A stretch of 32,800 nt of DNA from Nocardioides alcanivorans (GTDB taxonomy: Bacteria; Actinomycetota; Actinomycetes; Propionibacteriales; Nocardioidaceae), in the NCBI RefSeq assembly GCF_021555175.1, contig NZ_JAKGRW010000017.1, forward strand, positions 1 through 32,800. Direction: 5' to 3'. The position numbers and the translations under genes were made by a program. Below, one piece after another: positions 1-8,644 of the stretch; position 1 is the first letter of the stretch, and each line of letters opens with the position of its first letter. The notes under the pieces are model-generated. The model was not told the origin of the DNA, did not search any database, and was given only the letters and a program-made list of their open reading frames with translations.

Positions 1-533
1 AGCTGGACGGCGCCCACATCGAGTACTTCAAGCACCTCAGCAACCCGATCGGTTGCAAGGTCGGCCCGACTGCGACGCCCGACGACGTACTCGGCCTGGC
101 CTCCGCGCTCAACCCGAACAACGAGGAGGGCCGGCTCACGCTGATCACCCGCTTCGGTGCCGGCAAGATCCGCGACGTGCTGCCGCCGTTGGTCGAGAAG
201 GTCGCCGCTGAGGGCGTCAACGTCACCTGGGTGACGGACCCGATGCACGGCAACACGTTCGAGGCGTCCACGGGCTACAAGACGCGCCGGTTCTCCGACG
301 TGCTCGACGAGGTCCAGGGCTTCTTCGACGTGCACCGCGCCCTCGGCACCGTGCCCGGGGGCATGATGGTCGAGATGACCGGTGACGACGTCACCGAGAT
401 CGTCGGTGGTGGTGAGGAGATCGACGAGCACGGTCTCGCGCACCGCTACGAGTCCGTCGTCGACCCGCGACTCAACCGGGTGCAGTCGCTCGAGCTCGCC
501 TTCCTGGTTGCCGAAACGCTCCGCCAGCGCTGA
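1..533 (+). CDS. aroG: Class II DAHP synthase, C-terminal part (cut by window start)
   Basis: The reading frame starts at base 3 and ends at TGA 531-533. It is identical to the last about 176 residues of the complete copy at 22581-23912, where the annotation is given. It includes three of the four family metal ligands (His of DPMHGNT, Glu of VEMTGDD, Asp of VVDPRLN). The missing N-terminal part may lie upstream of the window, or may be absent if the sequence was joined here. The next gene, threonine aldolase, begins 36 bp downstream on the same strand. Confidence 0.95.
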   Translation, partial: LDGAHIEYFKHLSNPIGCKVGPTATPDDVLGLASALNPNNEEGRLTLITRFGAGKIRDVLPPLVEKVAAEGVNVTWVTDPMHGNTFEASTGYKTRRFSDVLDEVQGFFDVHRALGTVPGGMMVEMTGDDVTEIVGGGEEIDEHGLAHRYESVVDPRLNRVQSLELAFLVAETLRQR

Positions 534-569
534 TTCATCGACGCCTTGCCGCTTCGGCACGGAGGTAGC

Positions 570-1571
570 GTGGCCGACGTGATCGACCTGCGCTCCGACA
601 CCGTCACCCGGCCGACCGAGGCGATGCGCGCCGCGATGGCGTGCGCGGAGGTGGGCGACGACGTCTATGGCGAGGACCCGACGGCGCGGCTGCTCGAGGA
701 GCGCATCGCGGAGCTCTTCGGACACGAAGCGGCGCTTTTCACCCCGACCGGGTCGTTGGCCAACGTCTTGGCAGTGCGCACCCTCGTCGGGGTGGGGGAG
801 GAGGTGCTCTGCGAGTCCTCTGCCCATGTCGCCCGGGCTGAGCTGGGGGCGCATGCCGCGATCACCGGCCTGACCATGCGCACCTGGACCCACCCGGCAG
901 GCCGTCCGGACCTCGAGGCGATCGCGTCGCTCTTTGCCCCGGACCTCGGTCCGTTCTTCGTCCCGACCAGGGCGATCGCCGTGGAGAACACGCACAACTT
1001 CGCTGGTGGCACGATCACCCCGATCGAGGAGCTGCGTGCGTTGCGGGCCTACGCCGACAGCGTGGGTTGCGCCCTCCACCTCGACGGGGCCCGGATCTGG
1101 AACGCCCACGTCGCGACCGGGGTGCCGCTTGCCGAGTGGGGTGCGCAGGTGGACGTGTTGGCGGTCTGTCTCTCGAAGGGTCTGGGGGCGCCCATTGGGT
1201 CCCTGGTCGTCGGGTCGCAGGCTGCGATCGACGAGTCCCGGGTCTGGCGCAAGCGGTTGGGCGCTGGCATGCGTCAGGTCGGCGTCCTCGCGGCGGCGGG
1301 CCTGCACGCCCTCGACCATCACGTCGACCGCCTGGCCGACGACCACGCCAACGCGCACCTGCTGGCGGAGGCGCTGGGAGTCGACCCCGCCGGGGTGGCG
1401 ACCAACATCGTCGTGGCGTCACGACCCGACGCTGCGTCGTACGTCGCCCGGGCGCGAGAGGAAGGCGTCCTCATCAGCGCACTGGGCACCAACCGGGTGC
1501 GTCTGGTGACACACCTCGACGTCGACCGGGCAGCCACCGAACACGCAGCCGCCGTGCTCGCGAGCCTCTGA
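570..1571 (+). CDS. L-threonine aldolase (low-specificity, PLP-dependent)
   Basis: It probably cleaves L-threonine or L-allo-threonine to glycine and acetaldehyde in the cytoplasm. The 333-residue product has the typical fold-type I beginning (IDLRSDTVTRPT), the glycine-rich PTGSLAN segment, the LHLDGARIWNA motif with the cofactor-contacting Asp, and the Schiff-base lysine in CLSKGLGAPIG (about residue 203). Length matches the family. I chose GTG 570 because GGAGG at 561-565 sits four bases upstream; an upstream in-frame TTG at 546 lacks such a site. It follows the class II DAHP synthase gene by 36 bp, so the two are probably co-transcribed. An identical copy is at 21543-22544. Exact substrate stereochemistry cannot be read from the sequence. 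Confidence 0.92.
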   Translation: MADVIDLRSDTVTRPTEAMRAAMACAEVGDDVYGEDPTARLLEERIAELFGHEAALFTPTGSLANVLAVRTLVGVGEEVLCESSAHVARAELGAHAAITGLTMRTWTHPAGRPDLEAIASLFAPDLGPFFVPTRAIAVENTHNFAGGTITPIEELRALRAYADSVGCALHLDGARIWNAHVATGVPLAEWGAQVDVLAVCLSKGLGAPIGSLVVGSQAAIDESRVWRKRLGAGMRQVGVLAAAGLHALDHHVDRLADDHANAHLLAEALGVDPAGVATNIVVASRPDAASYVARAREEGVLISALGTNRVRLVTHLDVDRAATEHAAAVLASL

Positions 1572-1581
1572 CCCAGCCAGC

Positions 1582-1665
1582 CACCGCCGCTGGTCGAGTC
1601 CACCGCCGCTGGTCGAGCCTTCCCCGTTGGTCGAGCCTTCCCCGTTGGTCGAGCTTGTCGAGACC
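1582..1665 (+). repeat. Tandem TGGTCGAG repeat with REP-like end
   Basis: Two 19-bp units (caccgccgctggtcgag plus two bases) are followed by two 18-bp units (ttccccgttggtcgag plus two bases), ending in ggtcgagcttgtcgagacc at 1647-1665. All four units share TGGTCGAG. The end resembles a short interspersed intergenic element that I recall as common in Nocardioides-type genomes. It lies just after the threonine aldolase stop. The mirror copy is at 21449-21532. Confidence 0.7.
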
Positions 1666-1747
1666 CCCGCGATCCGCGCGCCCTCGCCCGTGATGGGGGC
1701 GCTCTCGTTCGAGATGGGGGCGCCGTCGACGGAGAGGTGGGTGTGAT

Positions 1748-1778
1748 GGGAGACACAGGTTCTCCCGGTGTCCGGGAG
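1748..1778 (+). promoter_or_regulatory. Two mutually exclusive hairpins upstream of a flavoprotein gene
   Basis: GGGAGA (1748-1753) can pair with TCTCCC (1761-1766) across a 7-nt loop. CTCCCGG (1762-1768) can pair perfectly with CCGGGAG (1772-1778) across TGT. The stems share bases, so only one can form. The second is also a 17-bp operator-like palindrome. It lies about 40 bp before the flavoprotein ATG at 1820. A regulatory role is inference. Mirror copy at 21336-21366. Confidence 0.35.
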
Positions 1779-1819
1779 TGGGGCCAACGGCTGGTGGCGC
1801 AGGCCCGAGAGTCGGATCC

Positions 1820-3298
1820 ATGACGCAGACAGGTGAGGCACCGGCCACCGTCGAGAGCGACGCTTCCGGGCACGACTGCGAGTACGACGTGATCGTCGTC
1901 GGGACCGGGGCGGCCGGGAGCGCCGCCGCCATCGCGGCGCACGATGCCGGAGCGTCGGTGCTGCTGGTCGAGAAGTGTTCGGAGGAGGAGGCCGGCGGCA
2001 ACACTCGGGTCTCCGGGGGCGGCTGGGCGAACCTCGGCGACCAGGAGACTGCGACCCGATTCCTCCGGGCAGTGTGTGGCGACTTTCCCGTCGCCGCAGA
2101 CGTCGTGGACGCCTGGGCGCGTGAGGTCGTCGCCAACTCCGACTGGATGCGCAGCCTGGGGGCGGACGTCGCCCAGTGCCTCCAGTTCCACACCAAACCG
2201 GAGTACGAGGACCACGAGGGCAGTGAGTGCTACCTCGGGATGGACGCGGTCGGTGGTGCACTCGGCAACTTCGGTCTCCACGACTTCCTGCGCTCGGCGT
2301 TGGCCGAACGCGACATCCCCGTCCTCTGGTCGAGCCCTGCCTCGCGTCTCGTCACCGATGGAGCGGGCGCGGTCGTCGGCGTGCGTGTGGCCGGCCCGGA
2401 CGGTGACCGCCGCTACGGCGCTCGGGGCGGCGTCGTCCTCGCAACAGGTGGATTCCAGGCCAACGCACAGATGGTGCGGGACTACCTGCGCCTGACCACC
2501 ACGACCTTGTGGGGATCGCCCCACAGCACGGGCGACGGACACAAGCTGGCCCAGGCGATCGGTGCCGACCTGTGGCACATGGACAACATGATGACGCACC
2601 GTGGGCTCGACGTCGGTGGACACGGAATGTTCCTGTCGGTCTACGCGGCCGACAACTATATCTTCGTCAACCGCGATGCCCGCCGGTTCCGCAGCGAGAC
2701 CATCGCTGCGCGCCACGGCCATGTCATCGACGGCCACGGCACTGAGCTCAACCCACTGCATCCAGCCCTGATGGTCTTCGACGAGCAGATGCGCGTGGCC
2801 GGTCCGCTCGGCGCGGGACGCGACATGCTCCCGGTGGGGTGGGGACTGCTGATGGAGGGCGTCACCTGGAGTGTCGACAACTCCGCGGAGATCGAGAGTG
2901 GGGTCATCCGACGCGCAGACACGATCGCCGAGCTGGCCACGCTGGTCGGGCTCGACCCCGAAGCCCTGGAGGCCACGGTGGCCGGTTACAACAGTGCCTG
3001 CGCCGCTGGTCGAGACGATGCGTTCGGTCGCTCACCCGCCAAGCTGGCACCGATCGACGAAGCGCCCTTCTACGCGATCGAGGTCGAGCCGATGCTCGGC
3101 TGGAGCAACGGTGGACCTCGGCGCGACGGGCGTGCCCGAGTGATGAACGTGTGGGGCAGTGCGATCCCCGGTCTGTATGCGGCGGGCGAGTTGAGCTCGA
3201 CGTACAGCTGGGGCAAGGACGGCGGGTTCCACATCGCCGATGCCCTTGCCTTCGGGCGGATCGCTGGTCGCGAGGCTGCCGACCACGCTCGGCGTTGA
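1820..3298 (+). CDS. FAD-dependent oxidoreductase (FAD_binding_2, fumarate reductase flavoprotein-like)
   Basis: This is a predicted cytoplasmic flavoprotein of 492 residues. Near the N-terminus is the dinucleotide-binding motif DVIVVGTGAAGSAAA (GxGxxG at about residues 28-33), followed by an acidic residue after the second strand (LLVEK). ATGGFQAN is the second FAD-contact region, and the C-terminus has the GLYAAGE segment and SWGKDGGFHIADALAFGRIAG, where family members close the FAD site. It lacks the TYPGGG motif of its neighbour at 3541-5157, so a 3-ketosteroid dehydrogenase role is less likely; a 2-enoate or fumarate-type reductase is possible. ATG 1820 is preferred over an in-frame GTG at 1778, which lies inside the hairpin region. 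It is followed by a small ORF and a second flavoprotein on the same strand. Substrate unknown. Copy at 19816-21294. Confidence 0.85.
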   Translation: MTQTGEAPATVESDASGHDCEYDVIVVGTGAAGSAAAIAAHDAGASVLLVEKCSEEEAGGNTRVSGGGWANLGDQETATRFLRAVCGDFPVAADVVDAWAREVVANSDWMRSLGADVAQCLQFHTKPEYEDHEGSECYLGMDAVGGALGNFGLHDFLRSALAERDIPVLWSSPASRLVTDGAGAVVGVRVAGPDGDRRYGARGGVVLATGGFQANAQMVRDYLRLTTTTLWGSPHSTGDGHKLAQAIGADLWHMDNMMTHRGLDVGGHGMFLSVYAADNYIFVNRDARRFRSETIAARHGHVIDGHGTELNPLHPALMVFDEQMRVAGPLGAGRDMLPVGWGLLMEGVTWSVDNSAEIESGVIRRADTIAELATLVGLDPEALEATVAGYNSACAAGRDDAFGRSPAKLAPIDEAPFYAIEVEPMLGWSNGGPRRDGRARVMNVWGSAIPGLYAAGELSSTYSWGKDGGFHIADALAFGRIAGREAADHARR

Positions 3299-3340
3299 CC
3301 TGGACACCGCATGCCCGCGTCGACGACCACTGGGAGCAAC

Positions 3341-3529
3341 ATGACCAAGGACCTCCAAGCGCTCTTCGCCGTCGCCTACATCGCCCACGTCAGGGGACGC
3401 GTGGCCAGGTCCTCCTTCTTCGGGGAGCACGGCATCGTCGGCGAGCGGATGCAGGGCGACGAGGTCCCCTTCAAGGAGATGACCGGCCCGCTGTGGGATG
3501 AGCTCGAGCCCATTCCCGGCAGCGCCTGA
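3341..3529 (+). CDS. Small 62-aa protein between two flavoproteins, unknown function
   Basis: I do not recognise this family. The start ATG 3341 has a good ribosome-binding site (GGGAG at 3332-3336, four bases upstream), which favours it over an in-frame ATG at 3311. The product has a mildly hydrophobic N-terminal helix-like stretch (LQALFAVAYIAHV), a basic middle, and an acidic, proline-containing C-terminus (PLWDELEPIPGSA). It sits 42 bp after one FAD oxidoreductase and just upstream of another, so it may be an accessory subunit or electron-transfer partner; that is only context. Copy at 19585-19773. Confidence 0.6.
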   Translation: MTKDLQALFAVAYIAHVRGRVARSSFFGEHGIVGERMQGDEVPFKEMTGPLWDELEPIPGSA

Positions 3530-3540
3530 TCCTCCGGCCC

Positions 3541-5157
3541 ATGATCGAAGCGGTGGCATCGAGCTGCCGCGCCGCACAGATGAACGAGGACGAGATGCAG
3601 CGCGAGGAAGTGACAGTGACGGACAACGGGTGGGACGACGAGTGCGACGTCCTGGTGGTCGGCTCCGGCGCGGGTGGTCTCACCGGGGCCTACACCGCCG
3701 CGCGCGAAGGACTCACCGTGATCCTGGCCGAAGCGAGTGGAGCCTTCGGAGGCACCACGGCCTACTCCGGCGGAGGCATGTGGTTCCCCAACAACGCCGT
3801 CCTTGCGCGGGCGGGAAGCACGGACACTCCGGCTGCCGCCCGCACCTACTATCGCGCGGTGGTCGGTGACCGGACCCCGGAGACGCTCCAGGACGCCTAC
3901 CTCGAGACCGGTCCCCGGCTCGTGGACTACCTCGAGGCCGACGAGGCCTTCCGTTTCGTCGTGTGGCCCTGGCCCGACTACTACGGATCGGCACCCGAGG
4001 CCAGCCCCACGGGGCGGCACATCATCATGAAACCGATCCGCCCCGAGCAACTTGGCGATCTGCGCGGACTGATCCGGCCCCCACTGGGGGTGGAACGTGG
4101 CGGTGAGGAGCTGCCTGCGGCAGTCAACGGTGGCCAGGCGCTGGTCGGACGGCACCTGCTCGCCCTGTCCGGCCTCCCCAACGCCGACCTGAGACTCAAC
4201 ACCTGCTGCGACGAGCTGGTCCGAGACGGTGACACCGTCGTCGGTGCCGTCGTCAGCCAGGACGGCGTACGCCGCCGGGTCCGGGCACACAAGGGCGTGA
4301 TCATCGCGTCGGGTGGCTTCGAGCACAACCAGGAGATGCGCTCCGAGTACGGCGTGCCCGGTGCTGCACGCGATGCCATGGGTCCCGACACCAATCAGGG
4401 ACTGGCCATCCGCGCTGGCATCGAGGTCGGTGCCGACGTGGACCTGATGGAGGAGGCCTGGTGGTCGCCGGGGATGACGCATCCCGACGGACGCTCCACC
4501 TTCTCGCTCTGGTTCACCGGCGGGATCTTCGTCGACGACCAGGGGGACCGGTTCGTGAACGAGTCCTGGGCCTACGACCGGATCGGCAGGGAGGTGATCG
4601 CTCGGATGGATGCGGGCACGGTGAGCCTGCCCTTCTGGATGATCCATGACGACCGTGACGGAGCGGTGCCCCCGGTCCGCTCCGCCAGCGTTCCGATCGG
4701 ACGGCCAGCGGACTACGAGGAGGCCGGGCTGTGGGTCAGCGCCGACACCTTGGAGGAGCTCGCCGAGAAGATCGGTGTCCCGCCACAGCGCCTGGTCGCC
4801 AGCGTCGAACGGTTCAACGACTTCGTCGCGTCCGGCCGTGACGATGATTTCGGTCGTGGTGAGGAGCCCTACGACCGGGCCTTTGCGGACGGTGGGTCGC
4901 CGCTGGTGGCGATCGAGAAGGGTCCCTTCCACGCCGCGGCCTTCGGTCTCTCCGATCTCGGCACGAAGGGCGGACTTCGGACCGATGAACGCGCTCGGGT
5001 GCTGGACGCCCGGGGGCAGGTCATCCGGGGCCTGTATGCGGCGGGCAACTCGCAGGCAGCCGTCAGCGGACAGACCTATCCCGGAGGCGGCAACCCGATC
5101 GGATCCAGCATGGTGTTTGCTCACCTCGCAGCCCTCGACATGGCGACGACCGGCTGA
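3541..5157 (+). CDS. KstD-like FAD-dependent dehydrogenase (3-ketosteroid-delta-1-dehydrogenase family)
   Basis: This 538-residue (maximum) flavoprotein has DVLVVGSGAGGLTGA as FAD motif, ASGGFEHN as second FAD contact, and the C-terminal signature SGQTYPGGGNPIGSS. In characterised 3-ketosteroid-delta-1-dehydrogenases the Tyr and last Gly of this YPGGG-type motif form part of the active site. Aromatic residues at WPDYYG and NESWAY lie where the family carries its other catalytic tyrosines, though that alignment is by eye. It would remove hydrogens at C1 and C2 of a 3-keto ring; the true substrate could be a non-steroid. The start is uncertain: ATG 3541 is the longest, but ATG 3595 and GTG 3616 have better upstream GAGGA sequences. 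No other steroid-degradation genes are nearby. It converges on the membrane-protein gene at 5169 with an 11-bp gap. Copy at 17957-19573. Confidence 0.82.
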   Translation: MIEAVASSCRAAQMNEDEMQREEVTVTDNGWDDECDVLVVGSGAGGLTGAYTAAREGLTVILAEASGAFGGTTAYSGGGMWFPNNAVLARAGSTDTPAAARTYYRAVVGDRTPETLQDAYLETGPRLVDYLEADEAFRFVVWPWPDYYGSAPEASPTGRHIIMKPIRPEQLGDLRGLIRPPLGVERGGEELPAAVNGGQALVGRHLLALSGLPNADLRLNTCCDELVRDGDTVVGAVVSQDGVRRRVRAHKGVIIASGGFEHNQEMRSEYGVPGAARDAMGPDTNQGLAIRAGIEVGADVDLMEEAWWSPGMTHPDGRSTFSLWFTGGIFVDDQGDRFVNESWAYDRIGREVIARMDAGTVSLPFWMIHDDRDGAVPPVRSASVPIGRPADYEEAGLWVSADTLEELAEKIGVPPQRLVASVERFNDFVASGRDDDFGRGEEPYDRAFADGGSPLVAIEKGPFHAAAFGLSDLGTKGGLRTDERARVLDARGQVIRGLYAAGNSQAAVSGQTYPGGGNPIGSSMVFAHLAALDMATTG

Positions 5158-5168
5158 AGCCGGAGGGG

Positions 5169-6641
5169 CTAGGGCTGCGTGGACGGTGGCGCGGGCCGAC
5201 TGGGGTCCTGCTGCACCTTCTGCGCGACCTCACGCAGGTTGATCATGCCGGTCGCTGCCCCCACTATGAGGGCAACGAGGATCGTGATGAGGGGGATCAG
5301 CAGGGTGTCACTGGGCTTGAGCCCGACGAACCCGGACGCCTCGATGTCTTCACCGCCGCCCTCGAAGTGCATCGAGCCCCGACCGGACGCCAGACGGCTG
5401 AGCAAGGGGACGAAGGCGAACATCAGTACCGGCCACCAGAGCAGGGCCAGCTGTGGCCGCGCGGTCGTCCGGGCCCGCCGGGCGACGACGACCGCGCACG
5501 CGATCAGCACCACGACCATCGTCGGGATGGCGAGCCACAGGCCCCACCCGTCGGATCCGTCGATGGCGTGGCTGAGCCTCTCGAAGAAGGCGTCCTCGGT
5601 CTTGGCGCCGTCGGCCATCGACTCGTCCATGGCGTAGGAGGCGCCGAGTCGACCTCCGGCCCCGGCGTGGACGAAGGCGATGCCGGCAGTGCCGAGGGTG
5701 TAGATCCATCCCGTGACGACCTGGTTGGCATCGAGTCCCTCGCCCGGGTCGCCGTCGGTGGTGAACCACAGAGCGCACCAACCGATCAGGCCGGCGAGGG
5801 GTAACAGCGCAGCAAACGCCCCCAGCCCGACGAGTGGAGCGCCGAGGTGGTCGTGCAGGCGTTGCAGCGCGGGACCGAGCCAGTCGCGCCGGACGAAGCA
5901 GGCGAGCACCAGCACGACGGCCATCGTGAAGAAGGAGACGAACAGGGTCGCCGGTGCGGAGGCGCCCCAGGAGAAGTGATCGGGGTCGTCCCAGATGCCC
6001 ATCTCCTCGGTCAGGTCGGACTCGCCACCGCGGAAGACCAGCACGAGGACGAACATCACGAGTGCGAAGAGGAGGGCTGCCCGCAGCGCGTCGCCGACGG
6101 CGTACCTGATCGACGGATAGCTCGCGGTCAGCCGCCGGAACACGAAGATCGCTGCGCCCAACGCCAGCAGGGTGATGGTCAGGGGCATGACGTTGCCGCT
6201 GAGCGAGCCCTCGAAGCTGCCGCCCTCGAAGGATTCGTCATCGAGGTCGAGCTCGTAGGTGCCGCTCGCTCCTGCGCCGAAGGCCGCAGCTGCACTGATC
6301 GCCGTGATGGTGAGCCGGTCGTCGGTGCTGGTGTCGGGCGGATCCGCGACCCACAGGAGTCCGCCGGACACGACGAACGCGATGAGTACGGCGGTGACCG
6401 CCGTGAGCGCGGCGCCGATCCAGTTGCCGCGCAGCAACCACCCCAGGTCGACCGAGGGCGTCGTCGACGACGGAGCTGCTGCCGCAGGAGGTGGTGGCAG
6501 CGGAGGCGCCGGTGCCCGATGGGTGATGGCCTCCGAAGCAGGAGGAGGGCTGACCGGCGCAGCGGATGCGACGGGGAAGCCGCACTGGGGGCAGAAGTTG
6601 AGCGCTGACGTGGCACTGCCGCACTCGGCACAGAAGCTCAT
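5169..6641 (-). CDS. Zinc-ribbon polytopic membrane protein (paralogue of 6830-8644)
   Basis: The function is unknown. The 490-residue product opens with a zinc ribbon (MSFCAECG with Cys 4, 7, 17 and 20), then a Pro/Ala-rich linker, then about nine hydrophobic segments ending near GAATGMINLREV and a short Pro-rich tail. ATG 6641 has a GAGGAG site seven bases upstream. It shares with the neighbouring 604-residue protein the first membrane motif (L-L-x-G-N-W-I-G), FRR(L/T)TA(S/G)Y, a D-A-(L/V)-R-A segment, RRDW(L/M)G, and the order of hydrophobic segments, so the two arose by gene duplication. A strong hairpin between them suggests separate transcripts. Possible roles are envelope stress sensing or transport, but nothing in the sequence decides this. 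Copy at 16473-17945. Confidence 0.85.
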   Translation of the reverse strand: MSFCAECGSATSALNFCPQCGFPVASAAPVSPPPASEAITHRAPAPPLPPPPAAAAPSSTTPSVDLGWLLRGNWIGAALTAVTAVLIAFVVSGGLLWVADPPDTSTDDRLTITAISAAAAFGAGASGTYELDLDDESFEGGSFEGSLSGNVMPLTITLLALGAAIFVFRRLTASYPSIRYAVGDALRAALLFALVMFVLVLVFRGGESDLTEEMGIWDDPDHFSWGASAPATLFVSFFTMAVVLVLACFVRRDWLGPALQRLHDHLGAPLVGLGAFAALLPLAGLIGWCALWFTTDGDPGEGLDANQVVTGWIYTLGTAGIAFVHAGAGGRLGASYAMDESMADGAKTEDAFFERLSHAIDGSDGWGLWLAIPTMVVVLIACAVVVARRARTTARPQLALLWWPVLMFAFVPLLSRLASGRGSMHFEGGGEDIEASGFVGLKPSDTLLIPLITILVALIVGAATGMINLREVAQKVQQDPSRPAPPSTQP

Positions 6642-6766
6642 CTGTCACTCCTCGGACTGCGACCGACGCCTGTCAACGCGATCGTGTGGACGGAATGCTA
6701 GTGCCGCCCACCGACACGTGGAGGGCAAATCGTGTTCGTACCGGGCGTTCCCGTGCGGCAGTGAGG

Positions 6767-6810
6767 ACGCAGAGACGCCCCGGAGCACCAGCTCCGGGGC
6801 GTCTCTGCGT
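6767..6810 (-). terminator. Perfect 20-bp hairpin, probable terminator of the QP-rich membrane protein gene
   Basis: acgcagagacgccccggagc (6767-6786) pairs perfectly with its complement at 6791-6810 across the tetraloop acca. It begins 19 bases beyond the stop codon of the minus-strand gene 6830-8644. No T-run follows on either side, as is common for actinobacterial terminators. Copy at 16304-16347. Confidence 0.8.
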
Positions 6811-6829
6811 GGTTCAGTGTGACGTCAGG

Positions 6830-8644
6830 TCACTGCTGGGGCGGCGGCTGCTGACCCCACTGGCCGGAGTCACCGGGCTGCTGCGGGGGCTGCTGGCCCC
6901 ACTGCTGCTGACCTGGCTGCTGCGGAGGCTGCTGCCCCCACTGCTGCTGACCCGGCTGCTGCGGAGCGCCGTACTGCTGCTGTCCGGGCTGTCCGGGCTG
7001 CTGACCCCACTGGCCCTGCTGCGGAGGCTGCTGGCCCCACTGCTGCTGACCGGGCTGGCCCTGCTGGCCCTGGAACTGCTGAGCCTTCGCCTTCACCTCG
7101 TTGAAGTCCAGCGCACCGGAGACGAACGCGATGATCAGGCCGATGACAGCCGAGAAGAGGATGAAGAAGAGCATCGCCTGGAAGCCCTCGGCGCCCTGGG
7201 TGATCGACGTCTTGTAGTCGTCGCCGTTGTATTCCTGCTCCTGCTTGAGGTGCATGTTGGAGAGACGCACCAGGAGCGGGAAGAAGACCAGGAGCGAGGC
7301 CAGGTAGATGCCGAAGTTGCGGAGCAGCTTCGTCTTGTCCGGGGTCTTCATGTTGATGTACCAGAGCACACCCGCAGCGAGTGCGAGTGCGAAGACCGGC
7401 GCGGCCCAGAAGATCGCGCCGTTGTCGTCGGTGAAGTCGGGGAGGCGCTCCCAGTCGGTGTCGGAGTCGGAGTCGCCGCCGCCCTTGGTCTTGGACTTGC
7501 TGCCCATCTGACCGAACACGCCGAGGGTGACCAGGAAGAGACCCATGGCAGGCAGCGCGGCCAGGGCGCGCATGATCTCGGCGAAGCCACGAGCGTCGTC
7601 GTTGCCGATGATCTGGAAGACCAGGTAGACCAGACCGAGCACGACGAGGCCTGCGACCAGGACGCCGAGGGCGCTGAGTGGCACGGCGATGAAGCCGTGG
7701 ACCTTGGCGAGCTTCTCGCCCATCCAGTCGCGGCGAGTGAGCGAGAGCAGGCCCAGCACGAAGACCATGAGCAGGAACGGCAGGAAGATCGCCCCGGCGA
7801 TCGAGACCTTGGTCTCGCCGTCGAGCACCGCGACTCCGAAGCTGTCCATCGAGTCACCACTGAGGTTGAGGTAACCCTCGATGTCGGGCGAGGCGATGGA
7901 GACGATGAGCGAGATGACGAAGACGAGAACGCTCAGGATCAGACCGGCACGGACGGCGTCCAGCAGGCCTTCCTTGATGTCGCGGTAGCCCGCGGTCGTA
8001 CGCCGGAACAGGTAGCCGGCGACGCCGAGCGAGACGAACGTCGCGAGCAGCGGGTACTGACCGATGCTGACGCTGGCGTCGTCACCCAGGTCGATGACCG
8101 TGTTGGCACCGAACGCAGCTGCCGTCTGGGCGAGAGTGGTCCAGATCGCCGAGCCGACCGAGAGGTCCTCCGCAGTCGTGAACGCGAAGAGCAGGGCGAA
8201 GACGAAGGCCACGCCGAGCGCCGACAGGGCAACGATGCCCATGCCGATCCAGTTGCCGACCAGCAGCTTGGTGAAGTCGAAGCCGGACTTGCCACCGGGC
8301 TGCTGCGCCCACTGCTGCTGCGGGGCGCCGTACTGCTGCTGCCCCTGCTGGCCCCACTGCTGCTGCCCCTGGGGAGGCTGTTGACCCCACTGCTGCTGGG
8401 GCTGTTGCGGGGGTTGCTGGCTCCACTGCTGCTGGGGTTCCTGCGGCTGCGCGGGCTGCTGTGGGGGCTGCTGGCCGTAGGGCGCCTGCGCTGCGGCGTC
8501 ACCCGGCTGGTTGGGCTGCACGGCCGGTCGCACCTGCGTGACGTTGGGGTCAGGCGTGCTGGCCGGGGCCAGGGGGCGGCCACAGGTGCCGCAGAAGGGG
8601 GCACCGGGGGTGGTGGCCGCTCCGCAATGCGGGCAGGGGGTCAT
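6830..8644 (-). CDS. Zinc-ribbon membrane protein with Gln/Pro-rich repeats at both ends
   Basis: The function is unknown. The 604-residue product has, in order: a zinc ribbon (Cys 4, 7, 18, 21); a low-complexity region at about residues 50-120 built from GQQPPQQ and QQQWGQQ units; about nine hydrophobic segments starting at LLVGNWIGMG and ending at IIAFVSGALDF; and a second Gln/Pro/Trp/Gly-rich tail from about residue 525 to the end. Both low-complexity parts use the same units. The start ATG 8644 has CGGAG about eight bases upstream. The membrane core is paralogous to the protein at 5169-6641, and the next upstream gene also encodes a zinc-ribbon protein, so the three may work together at the membrane. 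The long leucine-rich frame on the opposite strand here is an artefact of the CAG/CTG-rich repeats. Copy at 14470-16284. Confidence 0.87.
   Translation of the reverse strand: MTPCPHCGAATTPGAPFCGTCGRPLAPASTPDPNVTQVRPAVQPNQPGDAAAQAPYGQQPPQQPAQPQEPQQQWSQQPPQQPQQQWGQQPPQGQQQWGQQGQQQYGAPQQQWAQQPGGKSGFDFTKLLVGNWIGMGIVALSALGVAFVFALLFAFTTAEDLSVGSAIWTTLAQTAAAFGANTVIDLGDDASVSIGQYPLLATFVSLGVAGYLFRRTTAGYRDIKEGLLDAVRAGLILSVLVFVISLIVSIASPDIEGYLNLSGDSMDSFGVAVLDGETKVSIAGAIFLPFLLMVFVLGLLSLTRRDWMGEKLAKVHGFIAVPLSALGVLVAGLVVLGLVYLVFQIIGNDDARGFAEIMRALAALPAMGLFLVTLGVFGQMGSKSKTKGGGDSDSDTDWERLPDFTDDNGAIFWAAPVFALALAAGVLWYINMKTPDKTKLLRNFGIYLASLLVFFPLLVRLSNMHLKQEQEYNGDDYKTSITQGAEGFQAMLFFILFSAVIGLIIAFVSGALDFNEVKAKAQQFQGQQGQPGQQQWGQQPPQQGQWGQQPGQPGQQQYGAPQQPGQQQWGQQPPQQPGQQQWGQQPPQQPGDSGQWGQQPPPQQ
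6833..7078 (-). repeat. CAG/CCG-rich repeat encoding the C-terminal Gln/Pro tail
   Basis: Degenerate tandem units of the type cagcagtggggccagcag encode QQWGQQPPQQ-like peptides within the gene at 6830-8644. Although such DNA slips easily, the copy at 16036-16281 is the same length, which argues that the two arms separated extremely recently or are one molecule read twice. Confidence 0.75.

Noticed and set aside
5150..5163. Hairpin at the KstD stop codon as a bidirectional terminator
   Set aside because: The perfect complement leaves a two-base loop; the usable stem is only four base pairs, too weak to call.
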